Assembly: GCF_017052465.1 (NCBI RefSeq)
Contig: NZ_JAFHKT010000141.1
Span: 62,001 to 126,000, forward strand
Direction: 5' to 3'
DNA: 64,000 bases
Source of the DNA: Arthrobacter pascens
Lineage (GTDB): Bacteria; Actinomycetota; Actinomycetes; Actinomycetales; Micrococcaceae
The notes under the pieces were generated by a model. It saw only the letters and a list, made by a program, of their open reading frames with translations, made no database searches and had not been told where the DNA came from. How positions within the stretch are numbered: position 1 is the first letter of the stretch; the number at the start of each line of letters is the position of its first letter. Shown here piece after piece: positions 52,801-61,281 of this stretch. The translations under genes and the position numbers were made by a program.

Positions 52801-53491
52801 CGACGTAGCAGGGCACGATGCGGTCCTGGTCGAGGCCCTGCAGGTTCTGACTGGATCCTCACATGTTGAGCTTGTTCCGGCTTTGACTTCGCTTCTCGCG
52901 GACCCATCCGTGCCCTACCTCGCGCAGCTCCGGTACAAGGAATCAGGCCTCACCAAATATCGCGGCTGGCAGGCTGTTTGGGATCTGCAGCGGCGCGAAG
53001 ACTCCGGGGAAAAGGTCGACGTCCCCGTCCCGCCCAAATACAAACCTGTCGACTTCCAGAAGACTAGCTATTGGCAAGCACGGGGCAAGTTGGATGTCCC
53101 TAAGGAGCGGTTCATCTCCTACCCTGGACTCCTGCGCAGTGGCGACACCACCCCCGTGTTCGGTTGGGCAGGTTGGGATCACGCAGCTGCTGCCTTGGCA
53201 TTGGCGCGGGCTACCGCCGAGCTTGACGCCGAAGGCGCTACTCCGGAGCAACTGAAGCCCCTGCTGGCTGGCCTGCACGAACTAGAGCCCTGGGTGGCTC
53301 AATGGCATGCTGACGTGGACCCGGCCATCGGCTCAAGCCCTGCAGTAGCCATCACAGGGATGTTGGACGGCTATCTTTCACGGTTGGCCCTGACGCGAGC
53401 TGACCTTATCAAGTTGCGACCCGCTGCATCCGCACTGAGAGGCCGCCGTCGTACTAGCGCAAGCGCCGAGGATACGGAGGCCTCTGTATGA
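49871..53491 (+). CDS. pglX: BREX type 2 PglX: adenine-specific DNA methyltransferase
   Basis: 1,206 aa from GTG 49871. The N-terminus is helical. SAM-binding motif I is LIDPTCGSGHFLLGAFERL (about residue 235-255), and the catalytic N6-adenine motif is VVVGNPPYISV (about 365), then a region around 500-700 with target-recognition character (PSAYMPLVVGDQIRDF) and a long C-terminal arm typical of PglX. It methylates host DNA at a specific site, marking self, and is needed for exclusion of phage. The end overlaps pglY by 4 nt. Alternative: a type IIL-like restriction enzyme, unlikely given the operon. Confidence 0.94.
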   Translation: MIDSKLLLADLKKQLKLLESDLRSEAKRPSGEESERWAKELREEHQHARDHDRTARTFDDWLEGEVSQAAVAWIVASVFIRFCEDNALLNDLWIAGPADRTQRASEAEMAHYAKLPTDNARDWLKTAFGALADLPAGRALVDRRHNLVWRAPISAESASALLKFWRQTDDGGALLHDFTDPELGTRFLGDLYQDLSDYAKDTFALLQTPDFIEEFILDKTLTPAITEFGIAGLKLIDPTCGSGHFLLGAFERLHDEWEAFNPGLSRRQRVQNALDSIYGVDLNPFAVAIARFRLTVAALRACGESSLVTAPAFSYHLAVGDSLISQQGRQGDLFEDAEEPYSYTSEDIGEYKGILEPGTYHVVVGNPPYISVRDKALNAWYRESYEYCKGKYQLTAPFMELFFRLAIRGSSESGSGHVGQITSNGFMKREFGKKLIQEFLSGKSISNPVDLTHIIDTSGAYIPGHGTPTVILVGRRRSPAESKVRAVLGVRGEPGRPKDPAKGLVWSEITAHVDDQSFDGKFVTVASPARDSFAHHPWSLSGGGAGELKQILDSQAKGPLGEIAQRLGVFGIMGADDAFMTTSSEQKRHNEPSAYMPLVVGDQIRDFRIRQCDPTFFPYDKGHKLRPLSDFPSTARKLWSLRTELGNRATFTKGTYFSDGRPWYEWHQLPKDTGVHKWTITFAFVATHNHFVLDRGGRVFKQSSPVIKLPSNATEEEHLALLAILNSSTACFWLKQVCHDKGNGGIGGGIADQEWERFFEFTGTKLQEFPLPSELPVNRGRVLDELASNLEGTSAKATVNNFVNDVSGKTLKGELSRAFDTWTSTLAKMRFEQEELDWEAYRAYGLVGTDLTYEGSGMGNGLDRGARSFELLLAQRQAAGIEETAWFERHDTTPQTSIPSIWPDDYKDLVQRRLREIEDNPEIQLLERPEFKRRWATEAWDAQQQRALRELILDRLENPALWKDAQGACSKSVAQLADVAGHDAVLVEALQVLTGSSHVELVPALTSLLADPSVPYLAQLRYKESGLTKYRGWQAVWDLQRREDSGEKVDVPVPPKYKPVDFQKTSYWQARGKLDVPKERFISYPGLLRSGDTTPVFGWAGWDHAAAALALARATAELDAEGATPEQLKPLLAGLHELEPWVAQWHADVDPAIGSSPAVAITGMLDGYLSRLALTRADLIKLRPAASALRGRRRTSASAEDTEASV

Positions 53492-56400
53492 ACGCGACTA
53501 TCAGCCTGCTGAAAGACGCCATTGATATTCCCGAGCATGTTGACGCAGCGGACTACGTTCTTCAACTTCACAGTGGCGTGGAAGCCGCCGAGAAAACCCT
53601 AAGTGAATATGTCGTCACTGATTCGCTGGCCAAGTCCTTTGATGAGGCCTTGGGACTTGTCGAACGATCCCTGGAGAACGGGCGCAGTAACGGTGCGTTT
53701 GTCCACGGTTCATTCGGTGCCGGTAAGAGCCACTTCATGGCCGTCCTGCACCTCTTGCTTGCAGGAAACCTCCACGCCCGGCAGCTGACAAATCTCCAGT
53801 CGAGCGTTGCCGAGCACGAGGGTCTCTTGTCGAAAAAACTGCTGGCAGTCGACTATCACCTGCTGGGCGCGGAAAGTTTCGAAAGCGCCTTGTTCCGGGG
53901 CTACCTGGACCAGACGCGAAAGCTGTACCCCGATGCGCCTGCGGCCGTTCTGCACCGCAGTGACGAGCTGTTTATAGATGCTGCAAACATGCGGAAGGAG
54001 CTCCAAGACGAGGCATTCTTCCGCATCCTGAACGGTGATTCGCAAAGTAGCGGTTGGGGCGAGCTCACAACCAGCTGGAACGGAGACAGATTCGATGCAG
54101 CTCTACTAGAGCCAGTCGGCAGCTCAGAAAGAGACCAACTGGCCCGGGCACTAACCGCCACGCTCTACCGAAGCTACGAGAACACCGGCCAATGGCTGGA
54201 TATCTCCAGTGGGCTCCGAGCGATGACCGACCATGCGCATGGCCTCGGTTACGACGGCGTCGTTCTGTTCCTGGATGAACTCGTCCTCTGGCTGGCCCAG
54301 CACCTGGGCAACAACGACTTTATCCAGTCGGAAACGTCCAAAGTGGCCAAGCTCGTTGAAACAGGTACCGGCTCTCTCAGCATTCCACTGATCTCTTTTG
54401 TGGCGAGGCAGCGAGACCTGAAAGACTTCCTCGGAAGTACGGCCATCGGCGCCGAACGTGAAGCTATTGGTCAGAGCTTTTCGTGGTGGGAAGACCGATT
54501 TGAGGCTATAACACTGAAGGCCGCAGACCTCCCCCGCATCGTCAACCAGAGACTCCTGCAGCCCACTTCCACTGAAGGGTCCAGTGCCCTCGCCCAAGCT
54601 ACGGCCAGTGTCAAAGCCAATCCCGGAGCCATGCGCCACCTGCTCTCCGATGAGGCCGGCTCGAGTGCCGTGGACTTCGAACTGGTTTACCCGTTTTCCC
54701 CGGCGCTCATAGACGCCCTGGTCGCGTTGTCCTCGCTTCTTCAACGCGAGCGGACGGCGCTGAAGGTGATGGGTGAGCTGCTCAGCTCGGGACGCGAACA
54801 GCTGCTGGTCACAGACGTTATCCCGGTCGGCGACCTGTTCGAGGCTGTCGTGTTGAGCGACAAGAAGCCTCTCAGCTCGGATATCGAGAAGCTATTTCGG
54901 ATCGCTGCCGACTTCTACCTCAATAAGCTGCGACCCTACCTGCTGTCGAAGCACGGGATTAGCGAAGCTGATGCCGGGGCGCTTCCTCGAACTCACGCAT
55001 TCGTTGCCGAAGACCGACTGGCCAAAACACTCCTGGTGGCCGAGATCGTACCGGGTACGCCGTCGTTGCAGAACCTCACGGCGGCAAAGCTGGCAGCACT
55101 GAACTACGGCACAATCAAAAGCTTCATTCCAGGTCAGGAAGCATTCGCCGTGCTGGAAAAGGTCCGGGACTGGTCCGGGGAGTTCGGCGAAATCAGTATC
55201 TCCGGTTCTTCCTCGGACCCGATTTTGAGCGTCAGCCTCTCGGGGGTCGACTATGACTCCGTTGTAGAGAGAGTCCAGAACGAGGACACCGAAGGCGCAC
55301 GGCAGTCGGTTCTGCGCAACCTGGTCAGTGAATTCCTAGGTCTCCCACCGGCGGTGGGGTTGATGTCGACGCGCGAGTTCCCTCACGTGTGGCGAGGAAC
55401 CAAACGGGTTGTTGACGTCATTTTCGGGAACATCCGTGACGCATCGTCGCTCCCGGACGATGCTCTCCGCGCTGAAGGGGATCGATGGAAGGTCGTCATC
55501 GACGTTCCCTTTGACTCCGGCAATCACAGTGCACAGGAAGATCTGAACCGCCTTGCACAACTGCGTGATGCTGGCCTTGAATCACGAACTATTGCCTGGG
55601 TTCCGCATTTCCTCTCCTCGGCACGTCTGAACGACGTCGGTCGGCTGGTCCTTCTCGAGCACCTCCTCAAAGGATCTGGAGAGCAATTCGAGGCGAATGC
55701 CAGCAACTTGCCCGTCTCTGATCGGCCGATTGCAAAACGTCAGCTTGAAAGCCAGCGCTCCAATATCAAGGAGCGCCTAAAGAGCGCGCTCCTTCAGGCC
55801 TACGGAATTGATAGCGCCACTGCAGATGATGTGGACGCGGTCATCGCCGGCGATTCAGTCCTCACAAGTCTCCTGCCCGGCCTTCAGCTTCAACCGCCGG
55901 TAGCAGCTGATCTGCGGGCCGGTCTCAACTCCGCGTTGGCGAACGCACTGACTTACCTCTATCCCAGACATCCGCTGTTTGAGCCTAGTGAAACGGAAAT
56001 CAGAAAGGCCGAGCTCTCCGCTGTTGCCTCGTTGGTCGAAGAATGTGTATCCAGGGGCGGCCGTCTGGACGGGATAGAAAGGTCCAAAGCAGCGACACTT
56101 CGCCGCATTGCTATCCCCCTCCAGCTGGGTGAGCCACGAGAGACCGTATTCTCCCTTAATTCGTCCAACTTTGGGTGGATGGAGAACTTCACCAAGTGGA
56201 CTGCCGCCGAAACACTCGACGTCAAGATACCCACCCTTCGGGCGCATCTGGAGGACTTTGGGGTATCCACCGATGTGGGTGACCTGCTAATCCTCGCTTG
56301 GACTTTGCTCGAAGACCGGCAATGGTTTCGCGCTCAAGCGCCGCTTCCTACAGCCCCAACGGTCGGTGGCATCACGTCCGACATGTCGCTCAGAACACCA

Positions 56401-57258
56401 GAGCTCCCTTCTGCGGATGATTGGACGATTGCAAACCACCGCGCCGCGACAGTGTTTGGTATTCCAGCAGAACCCCGTCTGAGCGCCCAGGGCGTCAGCA
56501 GACTGGCACGGCTGGTTCGGCAGGCCGCATCAGTGGCCCAGACGTCAGCTCACCAGCTTGTCCAAGAACTTCAACGGCACGCCGAGGTTCTAGGGTTTAA
56601 CACTGAGAAGCATGAGTCGACCGGCAACGGCAACCGACTCAAAACCGCTACGGAGGCTTCAAGTTTGACAGCTGCGCTGGCTAGCGAAGTGAACGACACT
56701 TCGCTGCTAAGTGCCTTAGCCATTGCCGACATTCCAGCCGAACCTCAGGCGTTAGGCAAGTCTATTGCCAGTGCACCAGCCGTTGTTGCCATGCTCCGCA
56801 ACGCGGAGTGGAAGGTTCTGAACCAGCTCACAACACGATCAGAGTCCGAATGGACCCATGTGCTGGACACACTCCAGACTGCCGCGATCGCTGACGAGTT
56901 CCATTCACCGCTCGCTCCGGCAATCGCTGCTGCCAAAGAGACCGCCCTCAGCATCCTCATGCGCCAACCTCCTCTGCCTCCGACGACTCCGCCTGAAGAG
57001 GTCGAAACCCCGACCACGGGCGGCGAGGCTGCTCCCGGGGACCTGCCAAGCAGGACTCAAGAGCCTCAATCAGTTCCAACGAAGCCAGCTGATCAAGCTA
57101 ACGAGCCTACTGAAAAAGAGACATTGGCTACGGTTAACGCCGTCGATCTCATCCTGAATGGGCATGTAGTGGACCTGAGCCAATTCGAGATGCAGCTCAA
57201 GCGCGCGATGGTTGACCACCCGGGAAAGACAGTCCATGTGAAGTGGTGGATCGAGTGA
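53488..57258 (+). CDS. pglY: BREX type 2 PglY: large P-loop ATPase
   Basis: 1,256 aa, ATGA overlap with pglX. Walker A GSFGAGKSHFMAVL begins near residue 74, and Walker B VVLFLDELVLWLAQH near 258. The region between has HLLGAESFESALFRGYLDQT and RQRDLKDFLGSTAIGAE. The C-terminal 600 residues are helical with an acidic/Pro tail (PPLPPTTPPEEVETPTTGGE) before a last conserved VDLSQFEMQLKRAMVD block. The partner of PglZ in known BREX-2 systems; its exact reaction is not known. The overlap with pglZ is 4 nt if GTG 57255 is used. Confidence 0.93.
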   Translation: MNATISLLKDAIDIPEHVDAADYVLQLHSGVEAAEKTLSEYVVTDSLAKSFDEALGLVERSLENGRSNGAFVHGSFGAGKSHFMAVLHLLLAGNLHARQLTNLQSSVAEHEGLLSKKLLAVDYHLLGAESFESALFRGYLDQTRKLYPDAPAAVLHRSDELFIDAANMRKELQDEAFFRILNGDSQSSGWGELTTSWNGDRFDAALLEPVGSSERDQLARALTATLYRSYENTGQWLDISSGLRAMTDHAHGLGYDGVVLFLDELVLWLAQHLGNNDFIQSETSKVAKLVETGTGSLSIPLISFVARQRDLKDFLGSTAIGAEREAIGQSFSWWEDRFEAITLKAADLPRIVNQRLLQPTSTEGSSALAQATASVKANPGAMRHLLSDEAGSSAVDFELVYPFSPALIDALVALSSLLQRERTALKVMGELLSSGREQLLVTDVIPVGDLFEAVVLSDKKPLSSDIEKLFRIAADFYLNKLRPYLLSKHGISEADAGALPRTHAFVAEDRLAKTLLVAEIVPGTPSLQNLTAAKLAALNYGTIKSFIPGQEAFAVLEKVRDWSGEFGEISISGSSSDPILSVSLSGVDYDSVVERVQNEDTEGARQSVLRNLVSEFLGLPPAVGLMSTREFPHVWRGTKRVVDVIFGNIRDASSLPDDALRAEGDRWKVVIDVPFDSGNHSAQEDLNRLAQLRDAGLESRTIAWVPHFLSSARLNDVGRLVLLEHLLKGSGEQFEANASNLPVSDRPIAKRQLESQRSNIKERLKSALLQAYGIDSATADDVDAVIAGDSVLTSLLPGLQLQPPVAADLRAGLNSALANALTYLYPRHPLFEPSETEIRKAELSAVASLVEECVSRGGRLDGIERSKAATLRRIAIPLQLGEPRETVFSLNSSNFGWMENFTKWTAAETLDVKIPTLRAHLEDFGVSTDVGDLLILAWTLLEDRQWFRAQAPLPTAPTVGGITSDMSLRTPELPSADDWTIANHRAATVFGIPAEPRLSAQGVSRLARLVRQAASVAQTSAHQLVQELQRHAEVLGFNTEKHESTGNGNRLKTATEASSLTAALASEVNDTSLLSALAIADIPAEPQALGKSIASAPAVVAMLRNAEWKVLNQLTTRSESEWTHVLDTLQTAAIADEFHSPLAPAIAAAKETALSILMRQPPLPPTTPPEEVETPTTGGEAAPGDLPSRTQEPQSVPTKPADQANEPTEKETLATVNAVDLILNGHVVDLSQFEMQLKRAMVDHPGKTVHVKWWIE

Positions 57259-59945
57259 CCGTTTCGGAAGTTGGGTCCCCTCTTAGGGTGGCCTCACCGC
57301 AGATCATCGAGGAGTACGCGCAGCGGATAGCGCAGTCCCCCGAACCCGGCCGGATCATGCTCTTGGCAGCCCGCCCCATTTGGCAAGGCCCGTCATCGAT
57401 CGCTACTCAGGGTGTGACGGTTTGGGTCAGGGCGGCCGTGTCGCAGCTTGCCGCTCTGGAGGCGGTCTCGGACCTTCCTGCTGGTGATCTCCTGATCATT
57501 CTGACTGACGTCCCGGAGGAGGAGCTAGGCGATGCAGTCACCATTCCGTCCCGTGGACAGCGGGTCAACTTCTTAGACGAGTGGTCGACCATTCCTGAGC
57601 TCTTCAGTGCTGTGAGCTATGACCCACAGCTACGGGAATACGGCAATTGGCTGCCGCAGAGCCTTATCGCACACCGCCCACCAGGAGGCTGGCCGAAAGC
57701 ACCTTCTGGCATTGTTACTGCAGATCTGGCGATGAGCGGTCTTCTCACGTCTGCACTGGGGATGAGCGTCAACGATTCGACCGATGAAGCACACCTTCTG
57801 GTCGCATTGGATGTTCCAGAAATCCGGACTCGATGGGCCGGGGCTAGCTCGGAGCTTCGAACCGCCCTAATCTCCTGGGCCGGCCGAAGTCTCGGAGAGG
57901 CCGCTAGGCTCGCCTTGGCAGCTTCATCCACGAGCAAGATTTCAGTACTGGCCTTTGGAATCGCGCTAGATGTGTTGTGGCCGGATGCCGCCGATGCGGG
58001 CAGTCCAGCGACCGAACAGATAGCCGCGAGGACCCGAGCCGAACGCTATTTTGACAGCGCCCCGATTAGCCCCAGGGAAGCGCGTGCACTTGCATCGGCT
58101 TCCAGGCAGGCCCTGCTGCGAATGAGTCTCGCAGGTGACTCCATGGTCCCCGCGGTGATGCAACAAGCTGAAACGTGGCTCTCGGACCTCGGCTGGGCCG
58201 AAGGCGCTTCCCGGTCCGATCTAATGCCGGCAGGATTCGCTGCACGGGCCGGGCAGCTGGCCGAGGCCCTCATGGGTGTGGACCTGGCCTCCGTAGATCT
58301 GCCGCGGATCGAAGGCGTGCTTAATGATCTCTTGGACCACCAGCTTGCAGCAGGGCCGTCGGGGGAAGCCTTGGCGGCCCGTATGGTCGTCAGGCTCGTC
58401 CGTTGGCTAGCTTCGGAGGAACCAGTTCCGCAGTCGTTGAGCGATTGTGTTTCACTCCATATGACTGACGGCAGCTGGGTGGACCGTGCAGCTGCCACTG
58501 TCTGGACTGGATCCAACTTCGAGTCCAATGCTGCCGCCTACGCCCGTGTCCTGAATTCGGTTCAGGTGCGACGAAGTCTGCGTGATCGACAGTTTGCCAG
58601 AGAAGTCTCGGAAGAGCTCGCAGGTCGCCCTGTCGACACTGTGCCGGGAACGGAGGACATCCTGCCTCATGTTGTGAGGCCCCTTACTGGAGCGACTGGC
58701 TGCCTGCTGATAGTCCTCGATGGCATGAGTGCAGCTACGGCAAACTCAATTGTCGAAGATGTATTGAATAGCGGATGGCAGGAACTTGTGGAAGATCTCG
58801 AGGGGTCAGGCCATTCCCGCCGTGGTGTTCTCTCTGTAATTCCATCCGTAACGACCTTCTCCAGAACGTCCTTGTTTGCTGGTCATCTTGCGGCCGGCCA
58901 GCAGGCCGACGAGAAGCGCTCTTTCGGAGCGCCCTTGTTTCATAAAGACGATCTTCGTGCACCGGCCGGTGCCCGCTTGCCCGGCGAGTTAGTTGCGGGC
59001 CTCAACGACCCGCGAAAGCCGCTCATCGGCGTCGTTCTCAACACAATAGACGACGCCCTTGCCAAGCAAGATCCAGGTGGAACCACCTGGACGCTTAACA
59101 ACATCCAGCATCTGGCGGATCTGCTCCAAGCCACCGCATTGGCAGGTCGGACGCTTATTATGACGTCGGATCATGGGCACGTCGTCGAACGAGGATCTGA
59201 ATACCGACCTGTGGCGGAGGCCGCTGCCCGATGGCGCCCGACCATGTCGGGGCCGGCAGCGGCAGATGAGGTGGAATTGTCAGGGAGACGGGTGCTGGCA
59301 CCGGGCGGCTCCGCTGTCCTGCCGGTTATTGAGGACCTCAGATACTCACAGAAGCAGGCTGGTTACCATGGGGGCTGCACGCTGGCGGAAATGATAGTGC
59401 CGGTTGTGGTTCTCAATCGGGCGGGGGCGCCGGCCCCCAAAGGTTGGCGGCCTGCGCCGCCTCAAACCCCAGGATGGTGGAACGATCCGGTCCGCGCGCA
59501 GCCCACGGACTACATTCAGGCCCGCCCGAGAGCCTCAAGGAAGGCAAAGGCGACAGAACCGCGCCAAGAACAGCCACTCTTCCAATTCGGCCCAGAGCCG
59601 GTGGCGGAACCGCTGGCCGCGGTTACTGGCCCATGGATCCCCCGGCTGCTGCAGAGCAGCATGTACAAGGACCAACGGTCCCGCGCGGGGCGCCGAGCAC
59701 TCTCGGATTCCCGCGTAGAGCAGCTTCTGGCTTTGCTCGGGCAATACGGTGGGCGCATCCACAGGGACTCTCTGGCCAGCGCGGGTGGCGTGTCTGTGGC
59801 CGAGTTAACTAGCGAATTGGCTGCATTGCGGCGGCTTCTGAATGTCGAGGGCTACCAGGTTTTGACCCAAGACAGTGATGGCGTCACAGTCGTCCTGGAT
59901 GTTGGCCTGCTGACTGAGCAGTTCAGTCTCGGAGTGGTCCGATGA
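57255..59945 (+). CDS. pglZ: BREX type 2 PglZ: alkaline-phosphatase-like protein
   Basis: About 896 aa. GTG 57255 gives a 4-nt overlap (GTGA) with pglY; GTG 57243 or 57246 in the same frame are possible. The PglZ core appears in the middle of the chain: TGCLLIVLDGMSAATANSIV (about 480-500), then VIPSVTTFSRTSLFAGHLAA, and TLIMTSDHGHVVERGSEY (about 635), which carries the metal-binding Asp and His of alkaline-phosphatase-like enzymes, and a later YHGGCTLAEMIVPVVVL. The first 300 residues are a helical adaptor. The C-terminal 120 residues carry a Pro/Arg-rich linker then a winged helix (RIHRDSLASAGGVSVAELTS). Needed for phage exclusion. Confidence 0.94.
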   Translation: MTVSEVGSPLRVASPQIIEEYAQRIAQSPEPGRIMLLAARPIWQGPSSIATQGVTVWVRAAVSQLAALEAVSDLPAGDLLIILTDVPEEELGDAVTIPSRGQRVNFLDEWSTIPELFSAVSYDPQLREYGNWLPQSLIAHRPPGGWPKAPSGIVTADLAMSGLLTSALGMSVNDSTDEAHLLVALDVPEIRTRWAGASSELRTALISWAGRSLGEAARLALAASSTSKISVLAFGIALDVLWPDAADAGSPATEQIAARTRAERYFDSAPISPREARALASASRQALLRMSLAGDSMVPAVMQQAETWLSDLGWAEGASRSDLMPAGFAARAGQLAEALMGVDLASVDLPRIEGVLNDLLDHQLAAGPSGEALAARMVVRLVRWLASEEPVPQSLSDCVSLHMTDGSWVDRAAATVWTGSNFESNAAAYARVLNSVQVRRSLRDRQFAREVSEELAGRPVDTVPGTEDILPHVVRPLTGATGCLLIVLDGMSAATANSIVEDVLNSGWQELVEDLEGSGHSRRGVLSVIPSVTTFSRTSLFAGHLAAGQQADEKRSFGAPLFHKDDLRAPAGARLPGELVAGLNDPRKPLIGVVLNTIDDALAKQDPGGTTWTLNNIQHLADLLQATALAGRTLIMTSDHGHVVERGSEYRPVAEAAARWRPTMSGPAAADEVELSGRRVLAPGGSAVLPVIEDLRYSQKQAGYHGGCTLAEMIVPVVVLNRAGAPAPKGWRPAPPQTPGWWNDPVRAQPTDYIQARPRASRKAKATEPRQEQPLFQFGPEPVAEPLAAVTGPWIPRLLQSSMYKDQRSRAGRRALSDSRVEQLLALLGQYGGRIHRDSLASAGGVSVAELTSELAALRRLLNVEGYQVLTQDSDGVTVVLDVGLLTEQFSLGVVR

Positions 59946-61279
59946 TTGACATCAGCCCTCGCCGACGCCGCGAAGTCATCGATGCTCTTCGTAGGGGCAC
60001 GGTGCCTCAGCAAGGGCTTGATGTTCTGGCAGTGGGCCTGAATAGATTCGATCCAGCCATTTCCCACGAACTCGAATCCGTTGCCACGGGCGGTGCAGTT
60101 TTTAAGGCGGTCCGCGGTGAATATGGATCCGGCAAGACCTTCTTTGCGCGTTGGCTCGTGGAGGCGGCCAAGAAGCGTGGATTCGCGACTGCCGAGATGC
60201 AGGTTTCAGAGACAGAAACACCTCTGCATCGACTTGAGACGGTATATCGTCGGGTGACTGAGAATCTTGCGACTTCCGAATTCGCACCGAGCGCGTTACG
60301 AGAGATCGTCGACGGTTGGTTCTTTGCACTTGAGCAGGATGTGATTGCTGCCGGTTCCGCTTCCCGTGAGGATCCTGAGGCATTTGACGATGCTGTCGTG
60401 GCTCTCATGGAACGCAGGTTGGAGCGGGTAACACGCACAGCGCCTGCATTCTCAGCGGTGCTCCGCGCTTACCGTGAGGCGCTTCAGGTTTCCGACGCCG
60501 GTCAGGCGGAAGGACTTCTTGCCTGGCTGGGTGGTCAGCCTCACGTGGCAGCCTCCATACGACGAACGGCAGGAATCAGAGGAGAACTCGACCATTTCGG
60601 CGCTCTTGGCTCGCTACAGGGTCTTCTCGCCATTCTCCGGGACAGTGAGTACAAGGGCCTTGTCATCGTTCTTGATGAGGTCGAAACGCTCCAACGGGTC
60701 CGCTCCGACGTTCGCGAGAAGTCGCTGAACGCGCTTCGACAGCTGGTTGATGAAGTAGACGCGGGACGCTTTCCTGGCCTCTACATTCTGATGACTGGTA
60801 CCCCTGCTTTCTATGACGGCCCCCAGGGCATGCAACGGCTCCAACCCTTAGCACAGCGCTTAGCAGTTGATTTCAACACCGACAGCCGGTTCGACAACCC
60901 TCGCGCGGCCCAGATCAGGCTTACAGGGTTCAGCCAGGAATCTCTGGTGGAGCTGGGCTGCAGGGTGCGGGACATCTACGCCTCGGGCAGCGACACGCCG
61001 AACCGCATTTTGTCCATAGTGGATGACCCGTATGTTGGGGTACTAGCACGTGCCATCTCCGGCGAGCTGGGAGGCCGTACCGGCGTCGCCCCAAGATTAT
61101 TCGTCAAAAAACTCGTGGGCGATGTTCTGGACCGCGTGGATCAGTTTCCAGATTTCGATCCGCGCAGGGACTACGCGCTAACGGTGGCGAATGCTGAGCT
61201 CAGCGAGTCAGAACGGGCTGCTTCGAAGATGGGCGAAGTCCGCGGACGATCCGTGGACGATGTTGACCTCGAAATCTGA
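59942..61279 (+). CDS. brxD: BREX type 2 BrxD: AAA-type ATPase
   Basis: 445 aa with an ATGA overlap with pglZ. RREVIDALRRGTVPQQGLDV is the entry typical of BrxD/DUF2791 ATPases. Walker A RGEYGSGKTFFARWL at about residues 58-70, Walker B GLVIVLDEVETLQRV near 240, sensor-like LYILMTGTPAFYDG near 280, and a C-terminal helical lid with GGRTGVAPRLFVKKLVGDVL. Six-fold or similar ring assembly is expected. It precedes the helicase by 2 nt and forms with it the BREX-2 specific part of the operon. Confidence 0.93.
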   Translation: MIDISPRRRREVIDALRRGTVPQQGLDVLAVGLNRFDPAISHELESVATGGAVFKAVRGEYGSGKTFFARWLVEAAKKRGFATAEMQVSETETPLHRLETVYRRVTENLATSEFAPSALREIVDGWFFALEQDVIAAGSASREDPEAFDDAVVALMERRLERVTRTAPAFSAVLRAYREALQVSDAGQAEGLLAWLGGQPHVAASIRRTAGIRGELDHFGALGSLQGLLAILRDSEYKGLVIVLDEVETLQRVRSDVREKSLNALRQLVDEVDAGRFPGLYILMTGTPAFYDGPQGMQRLQPLAQRLAVDFNTDSRFDNPRAAQIRLTGFSQESLVELGCRVRDIYASGSDTPNRILSIVDDPYVGVLARAISGELGGRTGVAPRLFVKKLVGDVLDRVDQFPDFDPRRDYALTVANAELSESERAASKMGEVRGRSVDDVDLEI

Positions 61280-61281
61280 TC